Assembly (NCBI GenBank): GCA_963816775.1 | Contig: CAWFLX010000020.1 | Span: 248,001 to 312,000 of the forward strand | Direction: 5' to 3' | Length of the DNA: 64,000 nt | Source: JAFAXD01 sp963816775 | GTDB taxonomy: Bacteria > Pseudomonadota > Alphaproteobacteria > Rhizobiales > Xanthobacteraceae | Shown here: positions 52,065 through 60,414 of the stretch, one piece after another | How the letters are laid out: the number at the start of each line of letters is the position of its first letter | Numbering within the stretch: position 1 is the stretch's first letter | Notes under the pieces: model-generated | What the model saw: only the letters and a program-made list of their open reading frames with translations | Database searches by the model: none | What the model was told of the DNA's origin: nothing | Position numbers and translations under genes: made by a program

Positions 52065-53176
52065 GAATGCGCGATCTGGATTTCGCAGAATTTCAGCGCG
52101 CGCTTGGCAAAGGCCGCCCACTCGGAGGTATCGTCGAGCGTCAAGTAACGCCGCCAATAGACCGCCGCGTCGAGATGCCTGCCGTCGCGGTGCAGCAGCC
52201 GCGCCAGATTGTAGGTCGCATCGGCGTAGTCGGGGTCGGCCTTGAGCGCGCGCTGCAGGCAGTCAACCGCCATCTCGGTGCGACCCTGCGTCTCGAGCAG
52301 ATCCGCGAGGTTGTACCAGGCCTCGGAAAACCCGGGATCAGCCTTGAGCGCCGCCCGATAGGCCGCTTCGGCTTCGACCTTCTTGCCGGCCGAACGCAGC
52401 AGGTTGCCGAGGTTGAAGGGGGCGGCCGGGTCGTCCGGATCGATCCGCATGACGCGCCGATAGAGCCGCTGGGCCGTTTCAAACGACGCGGCTTCTTCCG
52501 CGGCCTGCGCCTCCTCGAACAGCGCATCGGGGTTGTCATCCGGATTGCGCGCCGCATCATCAACGGGCAGCACGAATTGCCCGGTCTTGTCGGTGCGGCC
52601 CTTGAGCTGCTCCACCAAAATGGCATCAGCCGAAGCCGGGTAGAGCTTGAGATTCGAGAGACCCGCCTCGGGAAGCCACCGGCGGATCTCGTGCAGGCTC
52701 GACGTTATGACGGAGAGCCCCACGCCGGCCTCAAACAGCATTGCAAACTGCCGGACCGCCATCACGTCTCGATAGGGATGCAGGCCGTCGCGCGGGTCCA
52801 ACAGACCAAACAACGCGAGTTGCCCGATGACATCGAGCGGAAGCCCGCTCAGCCCCGCCAATTGGTCGGCCGAATATGCTCTCGCCTCCTCGTCCGGAAG
52901 TTCGCGACCGGCCCATTCCAGCAAACGCCGCTCGCTGACAATGGGCACCCTCAAGGATTGCGCGCGGCTCAGGCTTTTGGACAGCTGTCCGTCGGGAAGC
53001 AGCGGCCAGCCGAGCCCGCCGACCACCAGCGCATCGGTGCTTCTGGTGACGCCGCGACTGGGCGTGCCGCCGCGCGCGCGGACGAGCGCGAACGCGTCCG
53101 CCCGCTTCATCGACGCCAGCCGCCCCGTGAAGGCGAGCGTTCCTTGGAGCGGCGAGCGATCTTGTTCCAAGGTCAT
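52061..53176 (-). CDS. BRCT-MerR-like-TPR protein in the NHEJ operon
   Basis: The 371-residue protein combines three parts. Residues about 9-90 look like a BRCT domain (LAFTGRLASMKRADAFALVR, GGTPSRGVTRSTDALVVG, SLRVPIVSERRLLEW). About 100-175 resemble a MerR-type winged helix (YSADQLAGLSGLPLDVIGQL, then YRDVMAVRQ). About 220-350 are TPR repeats (WYNLADLLETQGRTEMAVDC). It overlaps ligD by 4 bp and follows the HD gene by 28 bp. BRCT domains recruit DNA-repair proteins, so a scaffold or regulator of Ku/LigD is plausible, but no such function is established here. ATG 53176 lacks a clear ribosome-binding site. Confidence 0.82.
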   Translation of the reverse strand: MTLEQDRSPLQGTLAFTGRLASMKRADAFALVRARGGTPSRGVTRSTDALVVGGLGWPLLPDGQLSKSLSRAQSLRVPIVSERRLLEWAGRELPDEEARAYSADQLAGLSGLPLDVIGQLALFGLLDPRDGLHPYRDVMAVRQFAMLFEAGVGLSVITSSLHEIRRWLPEAGLSNLKLYPASADAILVEQLKGRTDKTGQFVLPVDDAARNPDDNPDALFEEAQAAEEAASFETAQRLYRRVMRIDPDDPAAPFNLGNLLRSAGKKVEAEAAYRAALKADPGFSEAWYNLADLLETQGRTEMAVDCLQRALKADPDYADATYNLARLLHRDGRHLDAAVYWRRYLTLDDTSEWAAFAKRALKFCEIQIAHS

Positions 53177-53204
53177 GGCCCGCGAAAGTTCAAGTTGCCG
53201 AACC

Positions 53205-54059
53205 CTATGACTCCATATCCAGGAGGCGATGGCGATGCTCCTGGGAAAACACATGCGAATAAAGGTTCGATATCCACAGCTTGCCTTCCTGAGTGAGGCT
53301 CAGATAGCGCAACGCGTCGCCAATGTAAGGGCTCACCACCGTCCAGAAAAATTCCGGATATTTGGCGCGCAGGTCCGCCGAGCTGCGATAGCCGAGCTTT
53401 TTGTTGGCGCCGGTTTCTTCGAATTCCGAAAACAGCGCCGGAATCTTGCGCAAATAATTGACGTCGGCGAGCTGTCCGATCAGATCGGCGGCGCGCACCA
53501 GGCCCGGGAAGTCGGCGGTATCGGCGTGAGTTTCGTCCTCCGGCACGGGAAATCGCGTGTGCTCGATGTTGCGCTCGATCACCAGGGTATCGAAATGGGC
53601 GAGCCGCGCACGCCCGAACCGCTCGCGCACGAATACTTTCGATCGGGACACGTGGTAAGGCGTCATTGACGCGTCGGTCGAGCCGTCCGGCACGGTGACG
53701 AGGTCGCCCTGCTCATTGGAGACATAGCGGCCGTTGCCATCGTGCTGGCAGACACCGCGGACATAGCCGATGTCGTGACACAGCAGCGACACGATGAAAT
53801 GCAGCCAGTCGCGCGGGGTCACGCCGCCTTCGCGGATGTGCTTGCCGCGCAGGATCTCCTGGCCGACGAGCGTCACCATCATGGTGTGCTCGGCATTGTG
53901 ATAGGGGGCGTCGCTGTTGGCGATATTTTCCATGGCCACGCGACCGACAAACGCGATGATGCCCGGGTAATCCGGCTCTAGCACGCCGTAGACGTGCGCG
54001 TAGCTCGCCTGCAGCTCGCGCACGAACGCTTCGATGACGACTTGCGTGGGATTGAACAT
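53205..54059 (-). CDS. HD domain phosphohydrolase in the NHEJ locus
   Basis: The 284-residue protein has the HD metal site: YHNAEH (53-58) and CHDIGY (94-99), with later Asp/His ligands, in a layout recalling 3',5'-cyclic nucleotide phosphodiesterases. No sensor domain is fused. It lies 28 bp upstream of the BRCT-MerR-TPR gene and is probably co-transcribed with ligD. A nucleotide or signalling-nucleotide substrate is likely but unidentified. The link to repair comes from gene order only. Confidence 0.85.
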   Translation of the reverse strand: MFNPTQVVIEAFVRELQASYAHVYGVLEPDYPGIIAFVGRVAMENIANSDAPYHNAEHTMMVTLVGQEILRGKHIREGGVTPRDWLHFIVSLLCHDIGYVRGVCQHDGNGRYVSNEQGDLVTVPDGSTDASMTPYHVSRSKVFVRERFGRARLAHFDTLVIERNIEHTRFPVPEDETHADTADFPGLVRAADLIGQLADVNYLRKIPALFSEFEETGANKKLGYRSSADLRAKYPEFFWTVVSPYIGDALRYLSLTQEGKLWISNLYSHVFSQEHRHRLLDMES

Positions 54060-54186
54060 GGCGTCTCGCGGGCTAGCCGTAATGCAACAGCGTAGCCCAT
54101 TGCGCCGGTGCGGCGCGAGCGGAAAAGGCGCGGTGCGTTTGGCTATGGGTCCGACGGCACGCGCTCAGCAGCGCGGTCACACATTC

Positions 54187-54311
54187 GGACCTCGTCCTGA
54201 GGAGCACGGCCGCAGGCCGTGCGTCTCGAAGGACGGCCAAACGGCGAGAGCGTTCCCTCTGGCCATCCTTCGAGACGGCCGCGCAAGCGCGGCCTCCTCA
54301 GGATGAGGTCT
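54187..54311. repeat. Large imperfect palindrome between ku and the HD gene
   Basis: GGACCTCGTCCTGAGGAG (54187-54204) and its near-complement CTCCTCAGGATGAGGTCT (54294-54311) form the outer stem (two mismatches). GTCTCGAAGGACGGCCA (54223-54239) pairs with TGGCCATCCTTCGAGAC (54260-54276) inside. Small GGCCG hairpins lie in both arms. Sequences of this type are common in Bradyrhizobium-like genomes. The rest of the 302-bp gap (54060-54361) shows nothing else. It could end the ku transcript and separate it from the HD-BRCT-ligD unit. Confidence 0.75.
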
Positions 54312-54361
54312 GAGAGATTTGCAGCTCCCGATGACCGATGCCTGAATGATGCGGGGGCCTA

Positions 54362-55210
54362 TCAGCCGCGCGCGGATTTTTTCTTCGCGGTCGTCCGGCG
54401 GGTACCGGTGGACGCCGCCGCGGGCTTCTTGGCGTCGGCGTTGATGCTCGCCTTCAGCGCGTCCATCAGATTGATCACCCGATGGGTGGTGGGTTCCTCC
54501 ACCATCGGTTCGATCGGCATGCCGGCTTTCTTCTTCCGCAGCAGCTCCACGAGCGCATTCTCGTAGTGGTCCTGGAATTTCTCCGGCTCGAAATGCGCTT
54601 CCTTGGTCTCGACGATGTGGGCTGCGAGCTTGCGCATCTCCGCGGGCAGCTTCAGGTCGGGAATATCCTCGAAATACTCCTTGGCGCCGCGCACCTCATA
54701 GGCGTAGCGCAGGGTGGTCGCGAGCAATCCCTTCTCGAACGGTTCGAGCATGACCACGTGCTCGCGCCGATAGAGCACGACCCGGGCAAGCCCGACCATT
54801 TTCTTTTCCGCCATGGCATCGCGAATGACCGAGAACGCCTCCTGTCCGACCTTGTCGGTCGGCGCGATGTAATAGGGGCTGTCGAGATAACGGTCGTCGA
54901 TCTCGGCGCGCGGCACGAAACTGTCGATCTCGATCGTGTGCGTGCTCTCGATCTTGATCTTGTCGATCTCCTCGTCCTCGACCAGGATAAACTGGTTCTT
55001 GGCCGCCTCGTAGCCGCGACCGATATCGTCCTTCTCGACCGGCTCGCCGGTTTCGGCGTCGACCAGTTGCTGCTTGAGCCGGTGACCGGTCTTCTTGTTG
55101 ATCCGGTTGAAGGACACCCGCTCCGAACTCGACGAGGCCGGATAGAGCGCAATCGGGCACGAAACCAGCGACAGTTTCAGATAACCCTTCCAATACGCGC
55201 GCGGGGCCAT
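54362..55210 (-). CDS. ku: NHEJ protein Ku
   Basis: The 282-residue protein is bacterial Ku, which binds DNA double-strand ends as a dimer and recruits LigD. It begins MAPRAYWKGYLKLSLVSCPI and has the family segments RLKQQLVDAETGEPVEKDDI and GRGYEAAKNQFILVEDEEID. The C-terminal tail is Lys/Ala-rich (KKPAAASTGTRRTTAKKKSA), as in Ku proteins that bind DNA through a basic extension. It is the first gene of the NHEJ locus, with about 300 bp and a palindrome before the HD gene. Confidence 0.95.
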   Translation of the reverse strand: MAPRAYWKGYLKLSLVSCPIALYPASSSSERVSFNRINKKTGHRLKQQLVDAETGEPVEKDDIGRGYEAAKNQFILVEDEEIDKIKIESTHTIEIDSFVPRAEIDDRYLDSPYYIAPTDKVGQEAFSVIRDAMAEKKMVGLARVVLYRREHVVMLEPFEKGLLATTLRYAYEVRGAKEYFEDIPDLKLPAEMRKLAAHIVETKEAHFEPEKFQDHYENALVELLRKKKAGMPIEPMVEEPTTHRVINLMDALKASINADAKKPAAASTGTRRTTAKKKSARG

Positions 55211-55305
55211 GACCTACTCCTTAACGCAAGGTAACTCGTGCACGGATGCAGCCTGAGAAGATACTCAATCTAGCCAGATTGGTCGAATCAACCGTTAACG
55301 CGTCG

Positions 55306-55471
55306 CTAGTGTGATGGATTTGAAGTTCCTGCAACTTTGCCGCACGCTCGAATAGGAACTTCAAATCCAAAAATCACACTAAAATCATAAATTTGCTGGT
55401 GCCCCTTTGGTTCCGAAGTTCGCATCAGAGGCTGCCGCAAGGTCGTGCGAACTTCGGAACCGGGACACTAG
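55306..55471. repeat. Double-hairpin palindromic repeat, copy 2
   Basis: The design is the same as at 25353-25519. Stem one is CTAGTGTGAT (55306-55315) with ATCACACTA (55373-55381), plus a perfect inner 15-bp stem (55316-55330 with 55354-55368). Stem two is bounded by CTGGTGCCCC and GGGACACTAG, with a perfect 16-bp inner stem (55409-55424 with 55446-55461). Where the sequence differs from copy 1, both sides of the stem differ together. It occupies most of the 385-bp gap between ku and the GST gene; the rest shows nothing notable. Confidence 0.85.
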
Positions 55472-55595
55472 GCGCGCAGGTTCGATGTGACCCGCACGTT
55501 GGTAGAACTATTCGAGAACGACAACTTGTCGGCGCCATTCACAAGGCATAGCGTACCGGCTCCATCGATAAAGTCTGGGCGCCAGGGAGGCAGCC

Positions 55596-56384
55596 ATGCT
55601 CGAGCTCTATCACAGCATCAATTCGGTCTGCGCGCAGAAGATCCGCCTTGCGCTCAACGAAAAGAAACTACCGTGCAGCGAGCATCTGATGAAGCTCAAC
55701 GGGGATCAGTTCGACCCCGCCTATCTCAAGCTCAATCCAAACGGCGTAGTTCCGACACTGATTCATGATGGCCAGGCCATCACCGAGTTGGCGGTCATCC
55801 TTTATTATCTCGACGAGGTCTTTCCGAACCCTTCGCTGATGCCGAAAGCACCGATCGCCCGCGCCAAGGTCCGGCAGTTCAACAAGCTGATCGATGAGTA
55901 TATGCACAATTCATGCATGATCCTCACCTTCGCCACGGCATTTCGTCCGGCGCTGCTGCGCATCCCGGAAGCCCAGCGCAACGCCGAGTTTGCGAAGTCG
56001 CCGATCAAGAAGCGCGCCGAGTACAAGACCGATGTGGTCACCCACGGCCTTCAATCAATCTATGTCGCCGAAGCGCTAGCGCATCACAAGAAGTTGCTTG
56101 CGTGGATCGACGACGCGATGACAAGCGGACCTTATCTCGCGGGCGACGCTTATTCGCTCGCCGAGGCCGCGGTGATCCCCTACGTGCTGCGGCTTGAGCT
56201 GCTGCGCCTTAACCCGTTGTGGGACAAATATCCCGGGGTTGCGCGATGGTGGGAGCGCCTACGGGCACGGCCATCGACCAAGGAAGCGATCCTCGACCGA
56301 ATGACCGATTCAGACTGGGCGCCGTTCAAGAATCTGGCGCCTGATCCGTGGCCGCAGGTGCAGGGACTGCTGCAAGCGGCGTGA
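55596..56384 (+). CDS. Glutathione S-transferase family protein
   Basis: The 262-residue protein has the thioredoxin-like N-terminal half (LELYHSINSVCAQKIRLALN; LNPNGVVPTLIHDGQAITEL with the GSH-binding ITEL) and a helical C-terminal half. The N-terminal SINSVCAQ resembles Ser/Cys-type GSTs, including LigE/LigF-type beta-etherases, but substrate cannot be told. A GGGAGG site precedes the ATG. It is convergent with the isochorismatase-type gene (14-bp gap). Confidence 0.9.
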   Translation: MLELYHSINSVCAQKIRLALNEKKLPCSEHLMKLNGDQFDPAYLKLNPNGVVPTLIHDGQAITELAVILYYLDEVFPNPSLMPKAPIARAKVRQFNKLIDEYMHNSCMILTFATAFRPALLRIPEAQRNAEFAKSPIKKRAEYKTDVVTHGLQSIYVAEALAHHKKLLAWIDDAMTSGPYLAGDAYSLAEAAVIPYVLRLELLRLNPLWDKYPGVARWWERLRARPSTKEAILDRMTDSDWAPFKNLAPDPWPQVQGLLQAA

Positions 56385-56398
56385 TCGACAGCGCGAAT

Positions 56399-57094
56399 TC
56401 ACTCCGCCGCGGTCTTGGCGTGCTCCGGACGCAGCAGATCGTTGATCACCTCATCGGTCGTGCGCACATCGCCAAAACTCTGGAAGAACGACGTCAACCC
56501 GGCGAGGTGATCCTCCGGGTAGCGGGCGCCGTTGGCATCCGACACCATCACGACCTTGTAGTCGCGCATCATGGCGTCGCGCGCCGCCGATTCGCAGCAC
56601 ATGTTGGTGGCGGTGCCGGTGACGATCAGGCTGTCGATGCCGCGTGCGTGCAAGACGTCTTCGATGTTGGAAGCACCCGCGATGAACGGGCTGAAGCGGC
56701 TCTTGTAGACGATGACGTCGCCCTGCCTGATGTCGAGGTCGGCGTGAAATTTGTGGCCGGGATGGCCCTCGGAAAGCTGGTCGCGGTGGTTGGCCCCCTT
56801 CTCGGGCGTGAAGAAATAATCGTGATAGATCGGCCACAAGCTCGTACCACCCTCACCCGCCGTCATCCCGACGAACGCCACCAGGCCGCCGCGCGCGCGC
56901 AGCTCGCGCGCGATCCGATTGATGTTGGGGATGATGCCGACCACCGACGCGATCTCGCCAACATAGAAATTTTGCATGTCGATCACCAACAGCGCCGTGC
57001 GGACCGGGTCGAACCTGTCGAACACATTGAGCTGCCCGCGCTTGGCCATGACGCGGTCGATGACATATTGCGGAAAGCCGTATGGATTGCTCAT
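56399..57094 (-). CDS. Isochorismatase-like cysteine hydrolase
   Basis: The 231-residue hydrolase has the catalytic triad of the family: Asp in LLVIDMQNFY, Lys in VIVYKSRFSPF and Cys in ATNMCCESAARDA. A cis-peptide VTGTATNM segment supports it. Members hydrolyse amides or enol ethers such as isochorismate, nicotinamide, ureidoacrylate or N-carbamoyl compounds. Specificity is unknown. It follows the dedA-like gene after 10 bp, so both are probably in one transcript. Confidence 0.9.
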   Translation of the reverse strand: MSNPYGFPQYVIDRVMAKRGQLNVFDRFDPVRTALLVIDMQNFYVGEIASVVGIIPNINRIARELRARGGLVAFVGMTAGEGGTSLWPIYHDYFFTPEKGANHRDQLSEGHPGHKFHADLDIRQGDVIVYKSRFSPFIAGASNIEDVLHARGIDSLIVTGTATNMCCESAARDAMMRDYKVVMVSDANGARYPEDHLAGLTSFFQSFGDVRTTDEVINDLLRPEHAKTAAE

Positions 57095-57104
57095 CCCTAG
57101 TGCC

Positions 57105-57728
57105 TCAGTTTATGCGCAACGGCCCCGGAATGGCGCGTTCGGCCGCGGCCGCCAGCTCGCGCTCCTTCCGGCGCCAATATACCAGTCCTGCCATGATGGC
57201 GATCGCGCCGGCGACTGCGAGCGTGAGCGCCACGGGCTTGGCATAATGCTCGATTTCCTTGCCCAGATAGTATGCGGCGAGCCCATAAAACAATGCCCAG
57301 CCAATGGCCCCCGCCGTGTTGGCAATCATGAAGTTTGCGAATGGCATCCGGCTCGCCCCGGCGATGAGCGCGGCGAGCGACCGCAGCACTGCGACGAAGC
57401 GCGCCACCAGCACGACGCCGACGCCATAGCGCTGGAACAGATACTGGAAAATCTTGATCCGCGCCTCGGTCAGCCCGACATAACCGCCGTAGCGCAGCAA
57501 TAACGGGTAGCCGTAGTGCTGGCCAATCCAGAAGCCAATCAGGCTGCCGAGCATTACGCCCAGGACCGCGGCGAGCAGCACGAGCCCAATACTCAGGTTC
57601 TGCGTCGTTCCCGCATAGATCGCGGCTGTGACCAGGATTGTTTCGCCGGGGAACGGCAAGCCGATCGCTTCCAGGAAGACAAGGATGAAAACCACCCAGG
57701 CGCCGTAGTGATGGATCAGCTCCGTCAT
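57105..57728 (-). CDS. DedA family inner-membrane protein
   Basis: The 207-residue protein has the DedA/SNARE-associated core: FLEAIGLPFPGETILVTAA, GSLIGFWIGQHYGYPLLLRY, VARFVAVLRSLAALIAGASR and NTAGAIGWALFYGLAAYYLG. It includes the charged Glu and Arg motifs needed for function in other DedA proteins. DedA proteins act in membrane homeostasis, including phospholipid/undecaprenyl phosphate flipping. The ATG at 57728 starts the conserved region; upstream in-frame residues are not family-like. Confidence 0.9.
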   Translation of the reverse strand: MTELIHHYGAWVVFILVFLEAIGLPFPGETILVTAAIYAGTTQNLSIGLVLLAAVLGVMLGSLIGFWIGQHYGYPLLLRYGGYVGLTEARIKIFQYLFQRYGVGVVLVARFVAVLRSLAALIAGASRMPFANFMIANTAGAIGWALFYGLAAYYLGKEIEHYAKPVALTLAVAGAIAIMAGLVYWRRKERELAAAAERAIPGPLRIN

Positions 57729-57972
57729 AGCGGATTGATGGTCCGGAGCATGGTCGCGGCGGTCCCGTGCATGAGCTTTTGATTGCGGCTCTTTATATGC
57801 GTCCCGCATCGGAGCCGGGAGGTCAAGCCCCGCGACGAACAACGCGGCTGCGGGCTCGGGCGCACAATTGCGCGCGCTTCGAACGCTTGCGCATCCCGTG
57901 CGTCTGTTTTCGCCATCGTCACGTGAGCGAAACGTCTGTATGATGGAGTCACGATGAAGGGGGCGTCCGGCC

Positions 57973-59370
57973 ATGCATCGTGACCCGGAGTTGCTGTCGC
58001 GTATCCAGTTCGCGTGGGTCGTGGGATGGCACATCCTGCTCCCGGCGTTCACCGTCGGACTGGCTTCGTTTATCGCCTTTCTCGAGGGCGCTTACGCGCT
58101 GACCAGGCGGCCCGTCTTCTTGTCGCTCTCGCAATTCTGGCTGCGGATATTCGCGATTTCCTTCGGCATGGGCGTGGTGTCCGGCATCGTGATGCCGTTT
58201 CAGTTCGGGACCAACTGGAGCCGCTTCTCCGACGTCGCCGGCAACGTGATATCGCCGTTGCTTGCCTATGAGGGTCTGACCGCGTTCTTCCTCGAAGCAA
58301 CCTTCCTGGGCGTGCTTTTGTTCGGCCGCAAGCTCGTGCCGCCACCCATGCACTTCCTCGCCGCAGTGCTGGTGGCCGTCGGGACGCTGTCATCGGCTTT
58401 CTGGATTCTTGCCACCAACAGCTGGATGCAGACGCCGGCCGGCTACGAGATGATCGACGGCCGGTTTTTCCCCAAGGATTGGTTGGAAATCATCTTCAGC
58501 CCGTCATTCATTTACCGGCTCGCTCACACGGTGAGCGCCTTCTATGTGACGACGGCGTTCGTTGTTCTCGGCGTCGGCGCCTACACGGTTGCATGCGGGC
58601 AACGGTGGGCCGAGGGGCGCATGATGATGCGGCTCGCGCTGTGGTTCCTGGCGATCTTCGTTCCGGCGCAGATGGTCATCGGCGACATGCACGGTCTCAA
58701 CACGCTTGAATATCAGCCGGCCAAGCTCGCCGCGATCGAGGGTCTCTGGGACGGCGGCCGCGGGGTCCCGGCTTCGCTGATCGGCTGGCCCGACGTCAAA
58801 GAGGAGCGCAACCTCTACGAAATCGCGGTCCCGCAGTTGGGCAGTCTTTATCTCACCCATTCCTGGGATGGCGCGGTCAAAGGCCTGAAGGACTTTCCTT
58901 CTAATCAGTGGCCGCCGGTCGCGATCGTCTACTTCGCCTTCCGTATCATGGTGGGGATCGCCATGTTGATGCTGGCAGTCGTCATCACCGGCTTTGTGCT
59001 GCTTGCGCGCGGCCGGCTTGACGAGACCAGGTGGTACCTGAGGGTATGTCAGCTCGCGACCTGTTTCGGGTTTATTGCCGTGATCGCCGGCTGGACGACG
59101 ACGGAAGTCGGGCGCCAACCCTGGACCATCTACGGCTTGATGCGGACCGCGGACTCGGTCTCGCCATCGCTGACCGGCCCGGATGTCCTCCTCTCGCTCC
59201 TGCTGTATGTCGTGGTTTATCTGGCGGTCTATCCCGTCGGGCTCGGCATCATGCTTCGCCTGGTCTGGCGCGGCCCTGCCGGCGAGGATGAGGTGGCGCC
59301 AATCGTCAGCGGCCGCCCGCATGCGCCGATCGATGCTTTGGCGCCCGCCACACCAGAAAGGTCGGGATGA
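57973..59370 (+). CDS. Cytochrome bd-type ubiquinol oxidase subunit I (short Q-loop type)
   Basis: The 465-residue subunit carries the haem sites of a bd-type quinol oxidase. The N-terminal haem His is H20 (WVVGWHILLP), and the conserved Trp/Glu motif GWTTTEVGRQPWTIYGLM is present. The length, shorter than E. coli CydA, points to the short quinol loop of cyanide-insensitive CioA-type enzymes. It reduces oxygen to water at the inner membrane. The stop overlaps the subunit II start by 4 bp. No CydX-like small gene follows the pair. Confidence 0.93.
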   Translation: MHRDPELLSRIQFAWVVGWHILLPAFTVGLASFIAFLEGAYALTRRPVFLSLSQFWLRIFAISFGMGVVSGIVMPFQFGTNWSRFSDVAGNVISPLLAYEGLTAFFLEATFLGVLLFGRKLVPPPMHFLAAVLVAVGTLSSAFWILATNSWMQTPAGYEMIDGRFFPKDWLEIIFSPSFIYRLAHTVSAFYVTTAFVVLGVGAYTVACGQRWAEGRMMMRLALWFLAIFVPAQMVIGDMHGLNTLEYQPAKLAAIEGLWDGGRGVPASLIGWPDVKEERNLYEIAVPQLGSLYLTHSWDGAVKGLKDFPSNQWPPVAIVYFAFRIMVGIAMLMLAVVITGFVLLARGRLDETRWYLRVCQLATCFGFIAVIAGWTTTEVGRQPWTIYGLMRTADSVSPSLTGPDVLLSLLLYVVVYLAVYPVGLGIMLRLVWRGPAGEDEVAPIVSGRPHAPIDALAPATPERSG

Positions 59371-60377
59371 TGCCCGCGCTCGATCTAGTACCGATCTGGA
59401 CGACAATCCTCGCCATCGGTGTCTTCTTCTACGTCGCGCTTGATGGCTTCGACCTCGGCGTCGGCATGCTCTACATCATTGCGCCCGATCGCCGCAGCCG
59501 CGACTTGTTGATGAACTCGATCGCGCCGATCTGGGACGGCAACGAGACCTGGCTCATCCTGGGGGGCGTCGGTTTGCTGGCCGCGTTTCCGGTCGCGTTT
59601 GCGATCATCATTCCAGCGGCGTATTTCCCGATCCTGCTGATGCTGCTCGCATTGATCTTTCGCGGGCTGGCGTTTGAATTTCGCTATCGCGATGCCGAAC
59701 ACCGGACGTTCTGGGACTACGGCTTCGCCGCCGGCTCGGGGCTCGCCGCGTTCGCGCAAGGCGTGATCTTGGGCTCGTTCATCCTGGGCTACCACGTGGA
59801 GGGGCGGCAGTTTGTCGGAAGCTCGTGGGATTGCTTCACGCCGTTTTCGATCTTCACCGGCGTTGCCGTGATGTTCGGCTACTCGCTGCTGGGCGCGGGT
59901 TGGCTGGTGATCAAGACCGAAGGCGCACTGCAAGATTGGGCCAGAGCGCACGGCCGGTGGTGCCTGATCGTGACCGCGCTCGCCGTCGGCATCGTCAGCC
60001 TGTGGACACCATATGCCGACCCGCATATCGCGGCGCGCTGGTTCTCCTGGCCGAACATCGCGTTCCTGGCGCCGGTACCGATCATAACCCTTGCCCTGGT
60101 CTGGTACGCTTGGCACTCGCTCAACACCGAGTCCGAGTACGGTCCCTTCCTTGCCTCCCTCGGCCTGTTCGTCATGTCGTATCTCGGCATTGCCATCAGC
60201 TTGTGGCCAATGATCGTGCCGGGACATTTCACGCTCCATCAAGCCGCGTCGTCACCAAGCACACAGGCTTTCTTGCTCGTCGGCACCCTGTTTCTGCTGC
60301 CGATCATCCTGCTCTACACCGGCTGGTCGTATTGGGTGTTTCGCGGCAAGGTGCGCGCCGATATCGGATATCACTGA
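59367..60377 (+). CDS. Cytochrome bd-type ubiquinol oxidase subunit II
   Basis: The 336-residue subunit II has eight to nine membrane segments and the family start WTTILAIGVFFYVALDGFDL, plus NEIAP-like IAPIWDGNETWLILGG. It forms the two-subunit oxidase with subunit I. ATG 59367 overlaps the subunit I stop; an ATG three bases later is an alternative. CydDC haem/thiol exporters are not nearby. The gene is convergent with the second cyclase gene (37-bp gap). Confidence 0.93.
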   Translation: MMPALDLVPIWTTILAIGVFFYVALDGFDLGVGMLYIIAPDRRSRDLLMNSIAPIWDGNETWLILGGVGLLAAFPVAFAIIIPAAYFPILLMLLALIFRGLAFEFRYRDAEHRTFWDYGFAAGSGLAAFAQGVILGSFILGYHVEGRQFVGSSWDCFTPFSIFTGVAVMFGYSLLGAGWLVIKTEGALQDWARAHGRWCLIVTALAVGIVSLWTPYADPHIAARWFSWPNIAFLAPVPIITLALVWYAWHSLNTESEYGPFLASLGLFVMSYLGIAISLWPMIVPGHFTLHQAASSPSTQAFLLVGTLFLLPIILLYTGWSYWVFRGKVRADIGYH

Positions 60378-60414
60378 TACGCGAAACGAACCGACGGCGC
60401 GGCTGTGCCTGCGC

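Noticed and set aside
55306..55471. Simple rho-independent terminator of ku or GST
   Set aside because: The structure is too long and is shared with an unrelated site at 25.35 kb, so it is better described as a repeat element.
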